A program made the position numbers and the translations under genes. This document shows positions 1-8,823 of a DNA stretch of 64,000 nt, piece by piece (positions within the stretch are counted from its first letter, which is position 1; the number at the start of each line of letters is the position of its first letter). Source of the stretch: Listeria grayi DSM 20601. GTDB lineage: Bacteria; Bacillota; Bacilli; Lactobacillales; Listeriaceae. A model generated the notes under the pieces. The model was not told where the DNA came from. It saw nothing but the letters and a program-made list of their open reading frames with translations, and made no database searches. The stretch spans positions 310,001 through 374,000 of the forward strand of contig NZ_GL538352.1 in the NCBI RefSeq assembly GCF_000148995.1, in the 5' to 3' direction.

Positions 1-1909
1 GATTCACTTTATCAAATCCTTTTGGTGCATAGAAGCGAAGCAAGTCGCCGGCCAGAACGGAATCGGAAAGTTCTAGTTCTTTAGATACTAAATCTTTTGT
101 TTCCGTCATTTCTTTCGTAGGATCCTCAATTGGTTGACCGTCGTTTTGGTTATAGAATTTACCGCCGATCATGGAGTAATCTTTCGAAATAAAGTCACCG
201 TTACGGAATGGAACGAGCTGTTTATGGTCTTTCGAAAGCAAGTCCGTACCGAATTGCAAGTAATCTTTATTATCGATGCCTACTAAGTGTTCCAACGTAG
301 GTAGCAAGTCGATCTCGCCACCATATTGTTTTTGGATACCGCCTTTGACACCAGGAACATGGATCATTAGAGGAACACGTTGCGCTTGTGCATTTTGATA
401 AGCATCGTAGTCTTTCCCTAAGATCTTGCTCATTGCTTCGGAGTGATTGTCAGAAATACCATAGTGGTCACCATACATCACGATAACGGTATTGTCATAA
501 AGTCCTTTTTTCTTCAAGTACGTCATGAAATCTTTCACGGATTCATCAAGATAACGAGCCGTTTGGAAATACGTATCAACCGATTTATCACCAGTATCAG
601 CCGGTGCGATCGTTGCTTCCTTATCATCGATCGGATAAGGGAAGTGGTTCGTTAGCGTAATAAATTTCGTGTAGAAGGGTTGTTTCAAGTTCGAGATGTA
701 TTTCTCGGATTCCTTAAAGAATGGTTTATCTTTCAGTCCATAATTGGAAACATCTTCATCATTCATATCATAATAGTTAGCATCGAAGAAGTGATCATAG
801 CCAAAGTGTTTATAGATCTCGTCACGGTTCCAGAAACTCTTATAGTTACCATGGAACACAGCAGAAGTATAACCATGTTGACCAAAGATCGCTGGCGCAG
901 ACTCATAAGTGTTTTGGCTCTTCGATGTAAAAGCAGAACCTTGTGGTAGTCCATATAAGGAATTTTCCAGCATCATTTCGGCATCGGAAGTTTTCCCTTG
1001 ACCAGTTTGATGGAAGAAATTCGTAAAGCTGAGTGTATTCTTATCCTTAAAGAACGAGTTCAAGTACGGCGTTACTTCTTCACCATGCAGTTTATAATTG
1101 ATCAGGAACTGTTGGAAACTCTCCAAGTGGATGTACATGATGTTCATCCCTTTTGCTTTTCCAAAGTAGATCGAGTCCGGTGCTGCATGTTTTGATTTTG
1201 TATAATTGAGTACTTTTGTTACATCGCTACTGTCTGCCAGTGCACGTTCTGTAGAAGACTGTGTACTCTTGACTGCATCATAGATCTGGTAGTTCGTCAT
1301 ACCCAAATACTTCACGATGTAGTTTCTGTCAAATGTTCTTGTCAAAAGTTGCGGACGGTCGATTTCTGCAAGTCCTAAGTTTGCTAAGAACATCGCGATA
1401 CCGAGTGTCAGTACTCCGACTACTTTTCTTGCACGGATGCGAGCCGTTTTATCTGGTTTTACAAAACGGAAGGCAAGTAACCCGATCAAAATCAGGATAT
1501 CGATAAAGAAAAGAAAATCATGTGGACGTAGTAATGCAGAAATACTGCCACCTAGATCCCCAAAGTTTTGCATTTGTTTCGTATTTAAGTTAGGCAATGT
1601 GATGAAATCGCTGAAGAAACGATAATAAACCACATTGGCGAACAAAACAAATGTCAATAGAAAATCAATAACGATCATCCAAATGAAAGAACGGCGTCCT
1701 TTCGCAAATAGTGCTAGACCAAAGAAAAAGACGGTCGCACTGATTGGATTTATAAGTAGTAAAATATTTTGCATCAAGTTTTCAATACCTAGCTTGAAAT
1801 CAAGCTGATATGCCATATACGTTTTCAGCCAAAAAAGTATGACGGCTAGAATAAAAAAACCATAGTTTTTACTCAAAAAACCTTGGATTTTTCCTTTCCT
1901 ATCCTTCAT
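1..1909 (-). CDS. ltaS: Lipoteichoic acid synthase LtaS (3' end cut by the window edge)
   Basis: Polymerises glycerol phosphate from phosphatidylglycerol onto a glycolipid anchor at the outer face of the membrane. The 636 visible codons show about five N-terminal membrane segments (residues 15-175), an AxA-type signal peptidase site (ALA, about 223-225) that in LtaS separates the membrane part from the released enzyme domain, and the sulfatase-like domain with the nucleophile in GKTSDAE (Thr about 307). Start ATG at 1909 is preceded by AGGAGAGGTG. The family is about 650 residues, so only the last few residues lie outside the window. Identification is firm; in Listeria this is lmo0927. Confidence 0.95.
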   Translation of the reverse strand, partial: MKDRKGKIQGFLSKNYGFFILAVILFWLKTYMAYQLDFKLGIENLMQNILLLINPISATVFFFGLALFAKGRRSFIWMIVIDFLLTFVLFANVVYYRFFSDFITLPNLNTKQMQNFGDLGGSISALLRPHDFLFFIDILILIGLLAFRFVKPDKTARIRARKVVGVLTLGIAMFLANLGLAEIDRPQLLTRTFDRNYIVKYLGMTNYQIYDAVKSTQSSTERALADSSDVTKVLNYTKSKHAAPDSIYFGKAKGMNIMYIHLESFQQFLINYKLHGEEVTPYLNSFFKDKNTLSFTNFFHQTGQGKTSDAEMMLENSLYGLPQGSAFTSKSQNTYESAPAIFGQHGYTSAVFHGNYKSFWNRDEIYKHFGYDHFFDANYYDMNDEDVSNYGLKDKPFFKESEKYISNLKQPFYTKFITLTNHFPYPIDDKEATIAPADTGDKSVDTYFQTARYLDESVKDFMTYLKKKGLYDNTVIVMYGDHYGISDNHSEAMSKILGKDYDAYQNAQAQRVPLMIHVPGVKGGIQKQYGGEIDLLPTLEHLVGIDNKDYLQFGTDLLSKDHKQLVPFRNGDFISKDYSMIGGKFYNQNDGQPIEDPTKEMTETKDLVSKELELSDSVLAGDLLRFYAPKGFDKVN

Positions 1910-2127
1910 GTTACACCTCTCCTAAGCGCTAATTAAAGCTATATTATATTTTTTCCCTAAGCTAAATAAAAAAAGCAGTTCTTTAGTCACCTAAAATTCC
2001 GCCCAATTCCCATTATCTTATATTTTACCATACCTCCGCAAAAAAAGAAAAGAATAAAAGCATTGGCTCCGATAGTCGTCATTTAAACGCTTTTTTGATA
2101 CACTCGGGTAGAGAGGTGAAAACAGAA

Positions 2128-2757
2128 ATGGAGTCAAAAATAACTGCAGCATTTTTTCAAAACCGAACAACAATAGAAGTAGCACGGGATCTACTGGGAA
2201 CGGAACTAGTCCATATCACCCCACAAGGTGAGTTCGCGGGCTATATCGTAGAAACAGAAGCATATCTGGGACCAACCGATCAAGCGGCACACAGCTTTCG
2301 GAGTTTGCGGACAAAGCGAACCGAGATCATGTTTCACGAACCGGGACGGATCTATACCTATCAGATGCATCGCCAAGTACTCCTGAACTTCATCACGATG
2401 GCAGAAGGAATCCCTGAGGCAGTTTTGATCCGCGCCATCGAACCATATACCAATGAACTTCAAATGGAAGCAAATCGAAACGGTAAGCACGGCATTGAGC
2501 TTACTAATGGACCAGGCAAATTAACACAAGCTATGGGAATAAAGATGGACGACTATGGGAAAAGTCTTTTTGATCATTCGATTTTCTTACGCTCTGGCAA
2601 AACGCCTGCTGTAATCGCAATGAGCAGCAGGATCGGTGTTCCTAATAAGGGGATGGCAACGCATTATCCACTGCGATTCACAGTTGCCGGCAATCCCTAT
2701 TTATCTGGTAAGAAGCAACTTGCCACAGCTAACAATGGTTGGTTGGAACTTCCTTAG
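2128..2757 (+). CDS. 3-methyladenine DNA glycosylase (AAG/Mpg family)
   Basis: Base-excision repair enzyme that removes alkylated purines; 209 residues, normal for bacterial AAG proteins. Family landmarks are [16 protein letters not shown] (catalytic Glu within it), the [15 protein letters not shown] segment, VLIRAIEP and [14 protein letters not shown]. An in-frame ATG lies 33 bases upstream, but the ATG at 2128 has GAGAGGTG nine bases before it and gives the usual N-terminus ([10 protein letters not shown]). It is divergent from ltaS and has no clear terminator before the sortase gene, so it may be co-transcribed with it. No oddities. Confidence 0.92.
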   Translation: MESKITAAFFQNRTTIEVARDLLGTELVHITPQGEFAGYIVETEAYLGPTDQAAHSFRSLRTKRTEIMFHEPGRIYTYQMHRQVLLNFITMAEGIPEAVLIRAIEPYTNELQMEANRNGKHGIELTNGPGKLTQAMGIKMDDYGKSLFDHSIFLRSGKTPAVIAMSSRIGVPNKGMATHYPLRFTVAGNPYLSGKKQLATANNGWLELP

Positions 2758-2816
2758 AAATAGTTGTTTTCTAAAAACGATTCCGCTATAATGAAAAAAG
2801 CTAGAAGGAGGAAATA

Positions 2817-3482
2817 ATGGTAAAAAAAATAATTGCAATTATCTTGTTGATCATCGGAGTATTATTGATTTTATCTCCCTTTTTAAAAAATGAAATTGTT
2901 AAATATACGAGTCAGCATAATAAAATCACAGCGTTCACGGCAAAAGATATTGAAAAGAATAACCAGAAAAAAGCAGAATTCGATTATGACAGTGTTCAGC
3001 TGCCCTCCATGCGAAATGTCGCAGAAGGAGCCATGAAATTTGATAAAAAAGCCGTAGTTGGTGCGATCGCGATTCCTTCCGTCGATATTGATTTACTGAT
3101 CTTAAAAGGAACCAATACTGCGAATCTATTAGCAGGAGCCACCACTATGAAGCAGGAACAAAAAATGGGAGCAGGCAATTATGCGCTTGCCGGCCACCAT
3201 ATGCGCCGGGAATCGATCTTGTTCGGCCCACTTATGCAAGTAAAAGCAGGTACAAAAGTTTATCTAAGCGACCAAAAATACATTTACACCTATACGATCG
3301 ATTCAACAGAGATCATTCCGGATACCAATGTGGAAGTGCTTGATGAAACGAAAGAGGCAACGATCACATTGATTACCTGTGACAAACCGACAGAAACGGA
3401 TAAACGCTTTGTTGCAACTGGGAAATTAACAAAAAAAGAAGCTATAGCTGACAGCTCCGCAAGTAAATATTTCCAGCAATAA
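2817..3482 (+). CDS. srtA: Class A sortase
   Basis: Membrane transpeptidase that cleaves LPXTG-type sorting signals and links surface proteins to the peptidoglycan crossbridge. 221 residues: N-terminal membrane anchor (residues 4-24), then the sortase barrel with His127 (LAGHH), Cys188 (TLITC) and Arg197 (KRFVATG) as the catalytic set. SD AGAAGGAGG precedes the ATG. Listeria SrtA is 222 residues, so the gene is complete. It is the only sortase in this window and therefore the obvious candidate to anchor the giant surface protein at 47.6 kb, although that protein carries a variant signal (LLKTG). Confidence 0.95.
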   Translation: MVKKIIAIILLIIGVLLILSPFLKNEIVKYTSQHNKITAFTAKDIEKNNQKKAEFDYDSVQLPSMRNVAEGAMKFDKKAVVGAIAIPSVDIDLLILKGTNTANLLAGATTMKQEQKMGAGNYALAGHHMRRESILFGPLMQVKAGTKVYLSDQKYIYTYTIDSTEIIPDTNVEVLDETKEATITLITCDKPTETDKRFVATGKLTKKEAIADSSASKYFQQ

Positions 3483-3489
3483 TGAACCG

Positions 3490-3529
3490 GATCAAGACCA
3501 TTTGCAAAAGTGGTTTTGATCTTTTTTTT
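3490..3529 (+). terminator. Rho-independent terminator after srtA
   Basis: Stem GATCAAGACCA (3490-3500) pairs with TGGTTTTGATC (3511-3521) and is followed by a run of T. It separates srtA from the yhfI-lplA pair. Confidence 0.85.
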
Positions 3530-3575
3530 ATTGTATGATAGGGGTAAGCATAATAAAAGAAAGGAAGTAATTCAC

Positions 3576-4304
3576 ATGAAATTGACTGTATTCGGGCAAT
3601 GGGGCGGCTATCCAATTGCAAATGAAGGAACATCCAGCTATTTAATAGAAGAAGATGGTTTCCAATTGCTGATGGATGTCGGCGCCAGCGCGGTCTCCAT
3701 TATGCAGAACTATACGCAGCCGGAAACGATCGACGCTGCGATCATTTCTCATTATCATCCTGACCACATTGCCGATGTGGGTATCTTGCAGCACATTCGA
3801 TTACTATCCAAACAAACACCGAAACCGGAAGTTTTACCGATTTATGGTCATCAAGAAGATGAAAAGTACAAACTGCTGGCGATGGAGGGTGTGACAGAAT
3901 TCCGCGCATATTCCGGTAATGAACCGATTGAGATCGGACCATTTAAAATAACCTTTCTAAAAACGATCCATCCAGTTCCATGCTACGCTTTCCGAATCGA
4001 AGCAGGAGGAAAGGTACTCGTCTATACAGCAGATAGCGCTTACCAAGAGAGTTTTATCCCATTTGCTGATAAAGCGGATCTGCTGATCACTGACACAAAT
4101 TTTTTCCAAGATATGGCTGGAAAATCAAAGGTTCACATGGCGAGCACAGAAGTGGGAGAATTGGCACAAAAAGCTGGAACTAGACATCTACTTTTAAGCC
4201 ACTTGCCGCAAGTCGGTGATTTAAGTAAACTAAAAGCAGAAGCAGAGAGTAAATACTCTGGTAAGATCACCATTGCGACCAAAGGCTTGACGATCGAAAT
4301 TTAA
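3576..4304 (+). CDS. MBL-fold metallo-hydrolase, YhfI-like
   Basis: 242-residue metallo-beta-lactamase-fold protein with the zinc motif HYHPDHIAD (residues 59-67), a downstream TADSAY segment carrying the bridging Asp, and a C-terminal LLLSHL histidine. The substrate is unknown. The start at 3576 has AAGGAAG upstream; longer versions begin inside the previous terminator. It precedes the lipoate ligase by 19 bases, the same pairing as yhfI-yhfJ (lplJ) in Bacillus subtilis, so a shared transcript is likely. A link to lipoate metabolism is only suggested by context. Confidence 0.85.
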   Translation: MKLTVFGQWGGYPIANEGTSSYLIEEDGFQLLMDVGASAVSIMQNYTQPETIDAAIISHYHPDHIADVGILQHIRLLSKQTPKPEVLPIYGHQEDEKYKLLAMEGVTEFRAYSGNEPIEIGPFKITFLKTIHPVPCYAFRIEAGGKVLVYTADSAYQESFIPFADKADLLITDTNFFQDMAGKSKVHMASTEVGELAQKAGTRHLLLSHLPQVGDLSKLKAEAESKYSGKITIATKGLTIEI

Positions 4305-4323
4305 TAAAAAAGGGGAGAAAGAG

Positions 4324-5319
4324 ATGTATTTTGTCGACAACAACAATGAAAAAGACCCACGTATCAATTTAGCGATTGAGGAATTTATTTTAACAGAGCT
4401 GGAATTAGATGAACCAGTATTGCTGTTTTACATCAATAAACCATCCATCATCATTGGCAGGAATCAAAATACCGTTGAAGAGATCGACACCACATATGTC
4501 GATAATAATGATGTCATCGTTGTTCGCCGATTATCCGGTGGCGGCGCAGTGTATCATGATGAAGGGAATCTGAATTTCAGCTTCATCACAAAAGATGACG
4601 GCGATTCCTTCCATAATTTTGCTAAATTTACGCAGCCGATCGTAGAAGCTTTAAAACGGCTCGGTGTCAATGCCAAACTGGAAGGGCGCAATGATCTATT
4701 GATCGACGGCTATAAAGTTTCTGGAAACGCTCAATTTTCAACCAGAGGAAAGATGTTTTCTCACGGAACATTGATGTTGGATCTGAATTTAGATCACGTA
4801 GCGGCTTCGCTAAAACCGCGTAAAGATAAATTTGAATCAAAAGGAATCAAATCTGTCCGCAGCCGCGTAGCCAATATTTCACAGTTCTTAGACAAAAAGT
4901 TGACCACAGAAGAATTCCGCGATCTATTGCTCTTGTATATCTTTGACGTCGATCATGTAGAAGATGTGAAAGAATATAAATTAACGGAAAAAGACTGGCA
5001 ACGTATCCATGAGATTTCTAAAGCTCGCTATGCGAACTGGGATTGGAATTATGGCAAATCACCTAAATTCAACTTGGAACGCTCCAAACGATTCCCTTCT
5101 GGAAGCTTAGACGTACGCTTAGATGTGGAAAAAGGCACAATCGAAAACATCAAGATTTTCGGCGACTTTTTTGGGATCGGCGATGTAGAGGATATTGAAA
5201 CAAGATTGACAGGTGTCGCTTACAAACGGGAAACATTGGAAGAAGCATTATCCGACATAGACGTACCACATTATCTCGGAAAAATCACAGCTGAAGAATT
5301 CATTGATTTGATTTATTAA
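4324..5319 (+). CDS. lplA: Lipoate-protein ligase A
   Basis: Activates free lipoate with ATP and attaches it to the E2 or GcvH lipoyl domains of dehydrogenase complexes. 331 residues, two-part LplA architecture: large N-terminal domain with RRLSGGGAVYHD (about 68-79), GRNDLLIDGYKVSGNAQF with the conserved lysine, and a small C-terminal accessory domain from about residue 250. SD AAAGGGGAG. L. monocytogenes lacks de novo lipoate synthesis and its LplA1 (lmo0931) matters for intracellular growth; this gene is in the same place. Confidence 0.94.
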   Translation: MYFVDNNNEKDPRINLAIEEFILTELELDEPVLLFYINKPSIIIGRNQNTVEEIDTTYVDNNDVIVVRRLSGGGAVYHDEGNLNFSFITKDDGDSFHNFAKFTQPIVEALKRLGVNAKLEGRNDLLIDGYKVSGNAQFSTRGKMFSHGTLMLDLNLDHVAASLKPRKDKFESKGIKSVRSRVANISQFLDKKLTTEEFRDLLLLYIFDVDHVEDVKEYKLTEKDWQRIHEISKARYANWDWNYGKSPKFNLERSKRFPSGSLDVRLDVEKGTIENIKIFGDFFGIGDVEDIETRLTGVAYKRETLEEALSDIDVPHYLGKITAEEFIDLIY

Positions 5320-5328
5320 TCGGAAATA

Positions 5329-5370
5329 GTAACCTGGCATCACTGGACAAGACGGTGCCAGGTTACTATT
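5329..5370 (+). terminator. Hairpin after lplA, probable weak terminator
   Basis: An 11-bp inverted repeat, GTAACCTGGCA (5329-5339) with TGCCAGGTTAC (5356-5366), followed by only a short T-rich tract (TATTGT). It may be a leaky terminator, since the next gene starts just 23 bases later. Confidence 0.6.
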
Positions 5371-5388
5371 GTAAGGAGGACTAAATAT

Positions 5389-5847
5389 ATGGAACTACAG
5401 ATTTTTCAAGGAAAGACAGAAGAAAAGCAACAAGTAGAAAACTACCTATTAGAAAACACAGAATTTACTGCTCATCCCAAGGAACTGATCGGCAAAGACA
5501 AGCCGGAGCGCGCATTGATCAAAATCATCGTCGATCAAGAATTAGTAGGATTTTTTGCCCTTGATGAAAATGCAATGACTGAATTTTGCGGGGAAGCGCA
5601 TCTCGTGATCCGAGCCTTATCGATCTCCGAAGCGCACCGCCGCAAATACTACGCGAAAGAAGCTTTGGAAGCATTACCGGCATTTGTAGGCCAGCATTTC
5701 CCCAAAGCAGAAGTGCTTATTTTAGCAGTCAATCACGCTAACGAAAACGGTCAAAAGCTGTATCAGAAAGTCGGCTTTCACGATACGACCCAACGCAAGA
5801 TCGGAAAGCTCGGCGAACAATTTATCTTTAAAAAGGCACTAGGCTAA
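5389..5847 (+). CDS. GNAT-family N-acetyltransferase
   Basis: 152-residue acetyl-CoA-dependent acetyltransferase fold. Visible features are the beta-strand ending in LVIRALSISEAHRRKYYAKEAL (motif A region, R-x-x-G/A type loop around residues 85-95) and VNHANENGQKLYQKVGF (motif B, residues about 118-135). Substrate unknown. SD AAGGAGGA seven bases before the ATG. Its last nine bases overlap convergently with the end of the downstream membrane-protein gene on the other strand, so no dedicated terminator lies between them. Confidence 0.82.
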   Translation: MELQIFQGKTEEKQQVENYLLENTEFTAHPKELIGKDKPERALIKIIVDQELVGFFALDENAMTEFCGEAHLVIRALSISEAHRRKYYAKEALEALPAFVGQHFPKAEVLILAVNHANENGQKLYQKVGFHDTTQRKIGKLGEQFIFKKALG

Positions 5848-6444
5848 GTCTTTACGGGACATCCATTTTTCTAGTCGTTTACCAATCAGCCAAAGAACGA
5901 AGACGCTGATAATCAAAATAGCTGCCTTCACAGGTTGGTGGATAATGTTTACAAAGTCAAACCCAACATAGCTGATAGCAAACACCTTGATCAGTTTGCC
6001 GCTTACAAGGGCAAGCAAAAAGGGGAGTACACGGATTTTTGATAAGCCGGCAACCACATTTACCGCAGATGAGGGAGTAAAAGGCATTACCAGCAAAATG
6101 AAAATCGGTGAGAATCCGTGGCGTTCGATCCATTCCATTACCCGCTTAATAGCAGGATGATTGGTAATAAAGCTTAGAAAACGAGTCTGCCCGTATTTTC
6201 TTGCAAGGACAAAAACACCAAAACTGCCAAGTGTCGCTGCTAAGAAAGAAATCAAAAATCCGCCGAAGAGACCGTAAGCATTCACATTAACGATCACAAA
6301 AGCAATAAACGGCAGAAAGGGTAGGAATGCTTCAATAAATGGCAATCCGAACGCAAACAACAGACCAAAAGAACGGTATTTATCGAGTAGCACTGTGAGA
6401 TTATCGGCACTGAAAAAAGCCATAAGATGATGCCACCAGTCCAT
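5839..6444 (-). CDS. TVP38/TMEM64 (VTT/DedA-like) membrane protein
   Basis: 201 residues with five to six hydrophobic segments. The VTT-domain landmarks are the E-x(3)-P-F-L-P loop near residues 37-46, the G-FGVFVLARKYGQ segment (about 75-90) and FTPSSAVNVVAGLS (about 122-135). DedA/VTT proteins are implicated in lipid scrambling and envelope homeostasis; the role of this one is unknown. SD AAAGGGGGA eight bases before the ATG. Nothing between it and the tRNA gene other than the tRNA promoter. Confidence 0.83.
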   Translation of the reverse strand: MDWWHHLMAFFSADNLTVLLDKYRSFGLLFAFGLPFIEAFLPFLPFIAFVIVNVNAYGLFGGFLISFLAATLGSFGVFVLARKYGQTRFLSFITNHPAIKRVMEWIERHGFSPIFILLVMPFTPSSAVNVVAGLSKIRVLPFLLALVSGKLIKVFAISYVGFDFVNIIHQPVKAAILIISVFVLWLIGKRLEKWMSRKDLA

Positions 6445-6598
6445 ATGAGGTTCCCCCTTTCACAAAGCTTATCTTTAGTTTGACAGAAGAACATGAAAAT
6501 ACGTTAAAAATTTCCAATGAGTTTTGTCATAATAGCGCTTTCTTTTATTGTAAAAACAACTACTGAAAAAGTCCATCTAATTATTTTTAGGAAAGCTA

Positions 6599-6627
6599 TT
6601 GCCAAAATGGCATAGAAATGTTATTAT
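6599..6627 (+). promoter_or_regulatory. SigmaA promoter for tRNA-Gly
   Basis: TTGCCA (6599-6604), 17-bp spacer, TATTAT (6622-6627), about 35 bp before the mature tRNA. The spacing and match are good. The same transcript could run on into queG, since no terminator follows the tRNA. Confidence 0.65.
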
Positions 6628-6661
6628 ATAAAAGTTGTTAAAACACTAAAGCTTTTACCGT

Positions 6662-6732
6662 GCGGGTGTAGTTTAGTGGTAAAACTACAGCCTTCCAAGC
6701 TGTTGTCGTGGGTTCGATTCCCATCACCCGCT
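6662..6732 (+). tRNA. tRNA-Gly (anticodon TCC)
   Basis: 71 nt cloverleaf: acceptor GCGGGTG pairs with CACCCGC, discriminator T, anticodon loop CTTCCAA, T-arm GTGGGTTCGATTCCCAT. CCA is not encoded. I looked for an integrase or att duplication here and saw none; the housekeeping gene queG follows directly. Confidence 0.97.
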
Positions 6733-6821
6733 TTATAATAATTCTGTTATCAACGCAGTGTTTCGAACTTTTAAAAAGCGAAGCATTGCGTTATTTTATT
6801 TGGAAGAAAGGGCGGAGAATA

Positions 6822-7976
6822 ATGACCACACAAACTCCTATCGATTACGAGCAGCTCAAACAAGAGATCATTGCCTACTCCAAGACGATTGGCATTCAAA
6901 AAATCGGTTTTACAACCGCAGAACCTTTCTTATTCTTGAAAAAAAGGTTGGAAAAAGCAAAAGAAGAAGACGTTCTTACTGGCTTTGAACATCCCAATAT
7001 CGATGAACGTGTCTACCCCGAGTTGATTTTTGAAGCGCCCCAATCGATCATTGCGATCGCGCTGGCTTATCCATCTAAACTTAAAGAATCGCCCGTAAGC
7101 AAACGGGAAGCAAGACGCGGTGTCTTTGCGAGAGCTTCTTGGGGCACGGACTATCACACGATCCTCCGCGAAAAATTAGCTTTACTAGAAGCCTTTATCC
7201 AAGAAAAAGTTCCCGAAGCCAAATTCAAATCAATGGTCGATACTGGCGAACTCTCTGACGTCGCTGTAGCAGAACGCGCCGGTATCGGTTGGAGAGGCAA
7301 AAATACGCTATTGATCACTCCGGAATATGGCTCCTTTGTTTATTTAGGCGAAATGATCACAAATCTGGCTTTCCCGGCCGATCAGCCAATGGAAGATCTT
7401 TGTGGCAGCTGCAATCAATGCGTCAAAGCCTGCCCAACAGGATCACTGCTTGGCGAAGGAAAGATGAATCCAAAGATCTGCCTCAGTTATTTGACACAGA
7501 CAAAAGACATGCTACCGGAAGAATATCGCGAAATAATCCATAATCGGTTGTACGGTTGCGATACTTGCCAAGTCGTCTGCCCATTTAATCGTGGTCATGA
7601 TTTCCACCTCCATGAAGAAATGGAACCAGATCCGGAATTAGTCCGTCCTGAACTAAAGCCGCTACTGTCACTATCAAACAAAGAATTCAAAGAGAAGTTC
7701 GGAAAAATGGCAGGGTCTTGGCGTGGGAAAAAACCGCTTCAGCGCAATGCATTACTTATTTTAGCACGTTACAAGGATCAAACTGCCGTTCCTGACATCA
7801 TTCAATGCCTTGAAAAAGATCCGCGTCCAGTGATTCGTGGGACTGCTGCATGGTCACTTGCGAAGATCGGTGGTAAAGAAGCAAAAATCGCAATTTATCG
7901 GGCAAATCAAGTAGAAGAAAATGAAGAAGTCCAAGCAGAAATCAAACGAGCAATCCAAATTATAGAAACAAGGTGA
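6822..7976 (+). CDS. queG: Epoxyqueuosine reductase QueG
   Basis: Cobalamin-dependent iron-sulfur enzyme that performs the last step of queuosine synthesis on tRNA (epoxyqueuosine to queuosine). 384 residues. Motifs: MVDTGELSDVAVAERAG with the proposed proton donor Asp140; two [4Fe-4S] sites from Cys194, 197, 200, 204 and Cys220, 246, 249, 253; a HEAT-like repeat region at the C-terminus (from about 310) as in Bacillus QueG. The ATG at 6822 follows GGCGGAG; the open frame extends upstream into the tRNA gene but that cannot be coding. Overlaps or abuts trmL, so two wobble-base modification genes share a transcript. Confidence 0.94.
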   Translation: MTTQTPIDYEQLKQEIIAYSKTIGIQKIGFTTAEPFLFLKKRLEKAKEEDVLTGFEHPNIDERVYPELIFEAPQSIIAIALAYPSKLKESPVSKREARRGVFARASWGTDYHTILREKLALLEAFIQEKVPEAKFKSMVDTGELSDVAVAERAGIGWRGKNTLLITPEYGSFVYLGEMITNLAFPADQPMEDLCGSCNQCVKACPTGSLLGEGKMNPKICLSYLTQTKDMLPEEYREIIHNRLYGCDTCQVVCPFNRGHDFHLHEEMEPDPELVRPELKPLLSLSNKEFKEKFGKMAGSWRGKKPLQRNALLILARYKDQTAVPDIIQCLEKDPRPVIRGTAAWSLAKIGGKEAKIAIYRANQVEENEEVQAEIKRAIQIIETR

Positions 7977-7981
7977 AACTA

Positions 7982-8491
7982 TTGGCAAATCATATCGTAT
8001 TATATCAACCGGAAATTCCAGCAAATACAGGAAATATCTCACGCACATGCGCAGGAACAGATACGTTCCTCCATTTGATCCGACCACTCGGCTTCAGTAC
8101 CGATGATAAAATGCTCAAACGAGCAGGACTAGACTATTGGGATAATGTGAAATTAGTTTATCACGATTCTTTAGAAGCATTCTTGGAAGCAAGTAAGGAC
8201 GGCGAACTCTATTTTATCACTAAATTTGGTCGCCATGTATATAGTGATGTATCTTACCAAGATACAAACAAAGATTACTATTTTATTTTCGGAAAAGAAA
8301 CGACTGGTTTACCGGATGAACTATTACAGCAACATGAAGAAACGTGCCTGCGCATTCCAATGACAGATAAAATCCGATCACTTAACCTCTCTAATACCGC
8401 TGCTTTGGTAATCTATGAGGTATTACGCCAACAAAATTTTGGTGCGCTCGAGCAAGCTCCAAATTATGAACGCCAAGTATTTACAGATTGA
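7982..8491 (+). CDS. trmL: tRNA (cytidine(34)-2'-O)-methyltransferase TrmL
   Basis: SPOUT-class methyltransferase acting on the wobble base of tRNA-Leu. 169 residues from TTG at 7982; a GTG at 7973 overlaps the queG stop but would lack an SD, while AAGGTGA sits six bases before the TTG and gives the family N-terminus MANHIVLYQPEIPANTGN. Trefoil-knot motifs are NTGNISRTCAGT (about residues 16-27), FGKETTGLP (about 100-108) and the C-terminal IPM...RSLNLSNTAALVIYE. Old name cspR. Confidence 0.9.
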   Translation: MANHIVLYQPEIPANTGNISRTCAGTDTFLHLIRPLGFSTDDKMLKRAGLDYWDNVKLVYHDSLEAFLEASKDGELYFITKFGRHVYSDVSYQDTNKDYYFIFGKETTGLPDELLQQHEETCLRIPMTDKIRSLNLSNTAALVIYEVLRQQNFGALEQAPNYERQVFTD

Positions 8492-8532
8492 GAATTTTAA
8501 AAAACAGCCTTGCATAAGGCGGTTGAAATCGT

Positions 8533-8569
8533 AAAAAAAGAAGCCTTCCAGCGAAGACTTCTTTTTTAT
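8533..8569. terminator. Bidirectional terminator between trmL and the lmo0937-like gene
   Basis: AAAAAAGAAG (8534-8543) pairs with CTTCTTTTTT (8558-8567). A-tract and T-tract on both sides make it usable for both convergent genes. Confidence 0.75.
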
Positions 8570-8582
8570 TTGTATCCAAGTT

Positions 8583-8744
8583 TTATTTTCGCTTATTACG
8601 CGCTGACTGGATAAGATTCCAGATGATTAAAAGCACGACGATTATCAATAAGATATGCACTAATCCACCAGCAACATGGAAAACAACACCCAATAACCAG
8701 AATACGAATAAAACAACAATAATTCCCCAAATTAATCCTAGCAT
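8583..8744 (-). CDS. lmo0937-family small membrane protein
   Basis: 53 residues, two hydrophobic helices (about 3-22 and 27-45) ending in a short basic tail (SARNKRK). The ATG at 8744 is preceded by AGAGGGG; a longer frame to 8786 starts without an SD. Length and sequence (MLGLIWGIIVVLFVFWLLG) match the Listeria lmo0937 family, which is part of the SigmaB general stress regulon. A SigmaB-type promoter is visible upstream. Function unknown. Confidence 0.82.
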   Translation of the reverse strand: MLGLIWGIIVVLFVFWLLGVVFHVAGGLVHILLIIVVLLIIWNLIQSARNKRK

Positions 8745-8794
8745 AAGTAAAAACCCCTCTTTCTTTTGCAACATTTGATTGTACATAGAGTATA

Positions 8795-8819
8795 ATTCCC
8801 CGTTTAAGAGAGGCTAAAC
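8795..8819 (-). promoter_or_regulatory. SigmaB-type promoter of the lmo0937-like gene
   Basis: On the minus strand GTTTAG (8819-8814), 13-bp spacer, GGGAAT (8800-8795). This fits the Listeria SigmaB consensus GTTTaa-N12-15-GGGwaw. It lies in the gap right after the phosphatase stop codon, so the small gene can be stress-induced independently of its upstream neighbour. Confidence 0.65.
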
Positions 8820-8823
8820 ATTT

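Noticed and set aside
1910-2127. Regulatory RNA between ltaS and the glycosylase gene
   Set aside because: The gap is AT-rich with possible promoter elements for both divergent genes, but I see no convincing hairpin or conserved motif.
6294-6494. Minus-strand 66-codon frame overlapping the VTT-family gene
   Set aside because: It overlaps a convincing gene in another frame and its translation has no family resemblance.
6662-6732. tRNA-Gly as an integration site
   Set aside because: No integrase, no partial tRNA duplication and no phage or island genes on either side.
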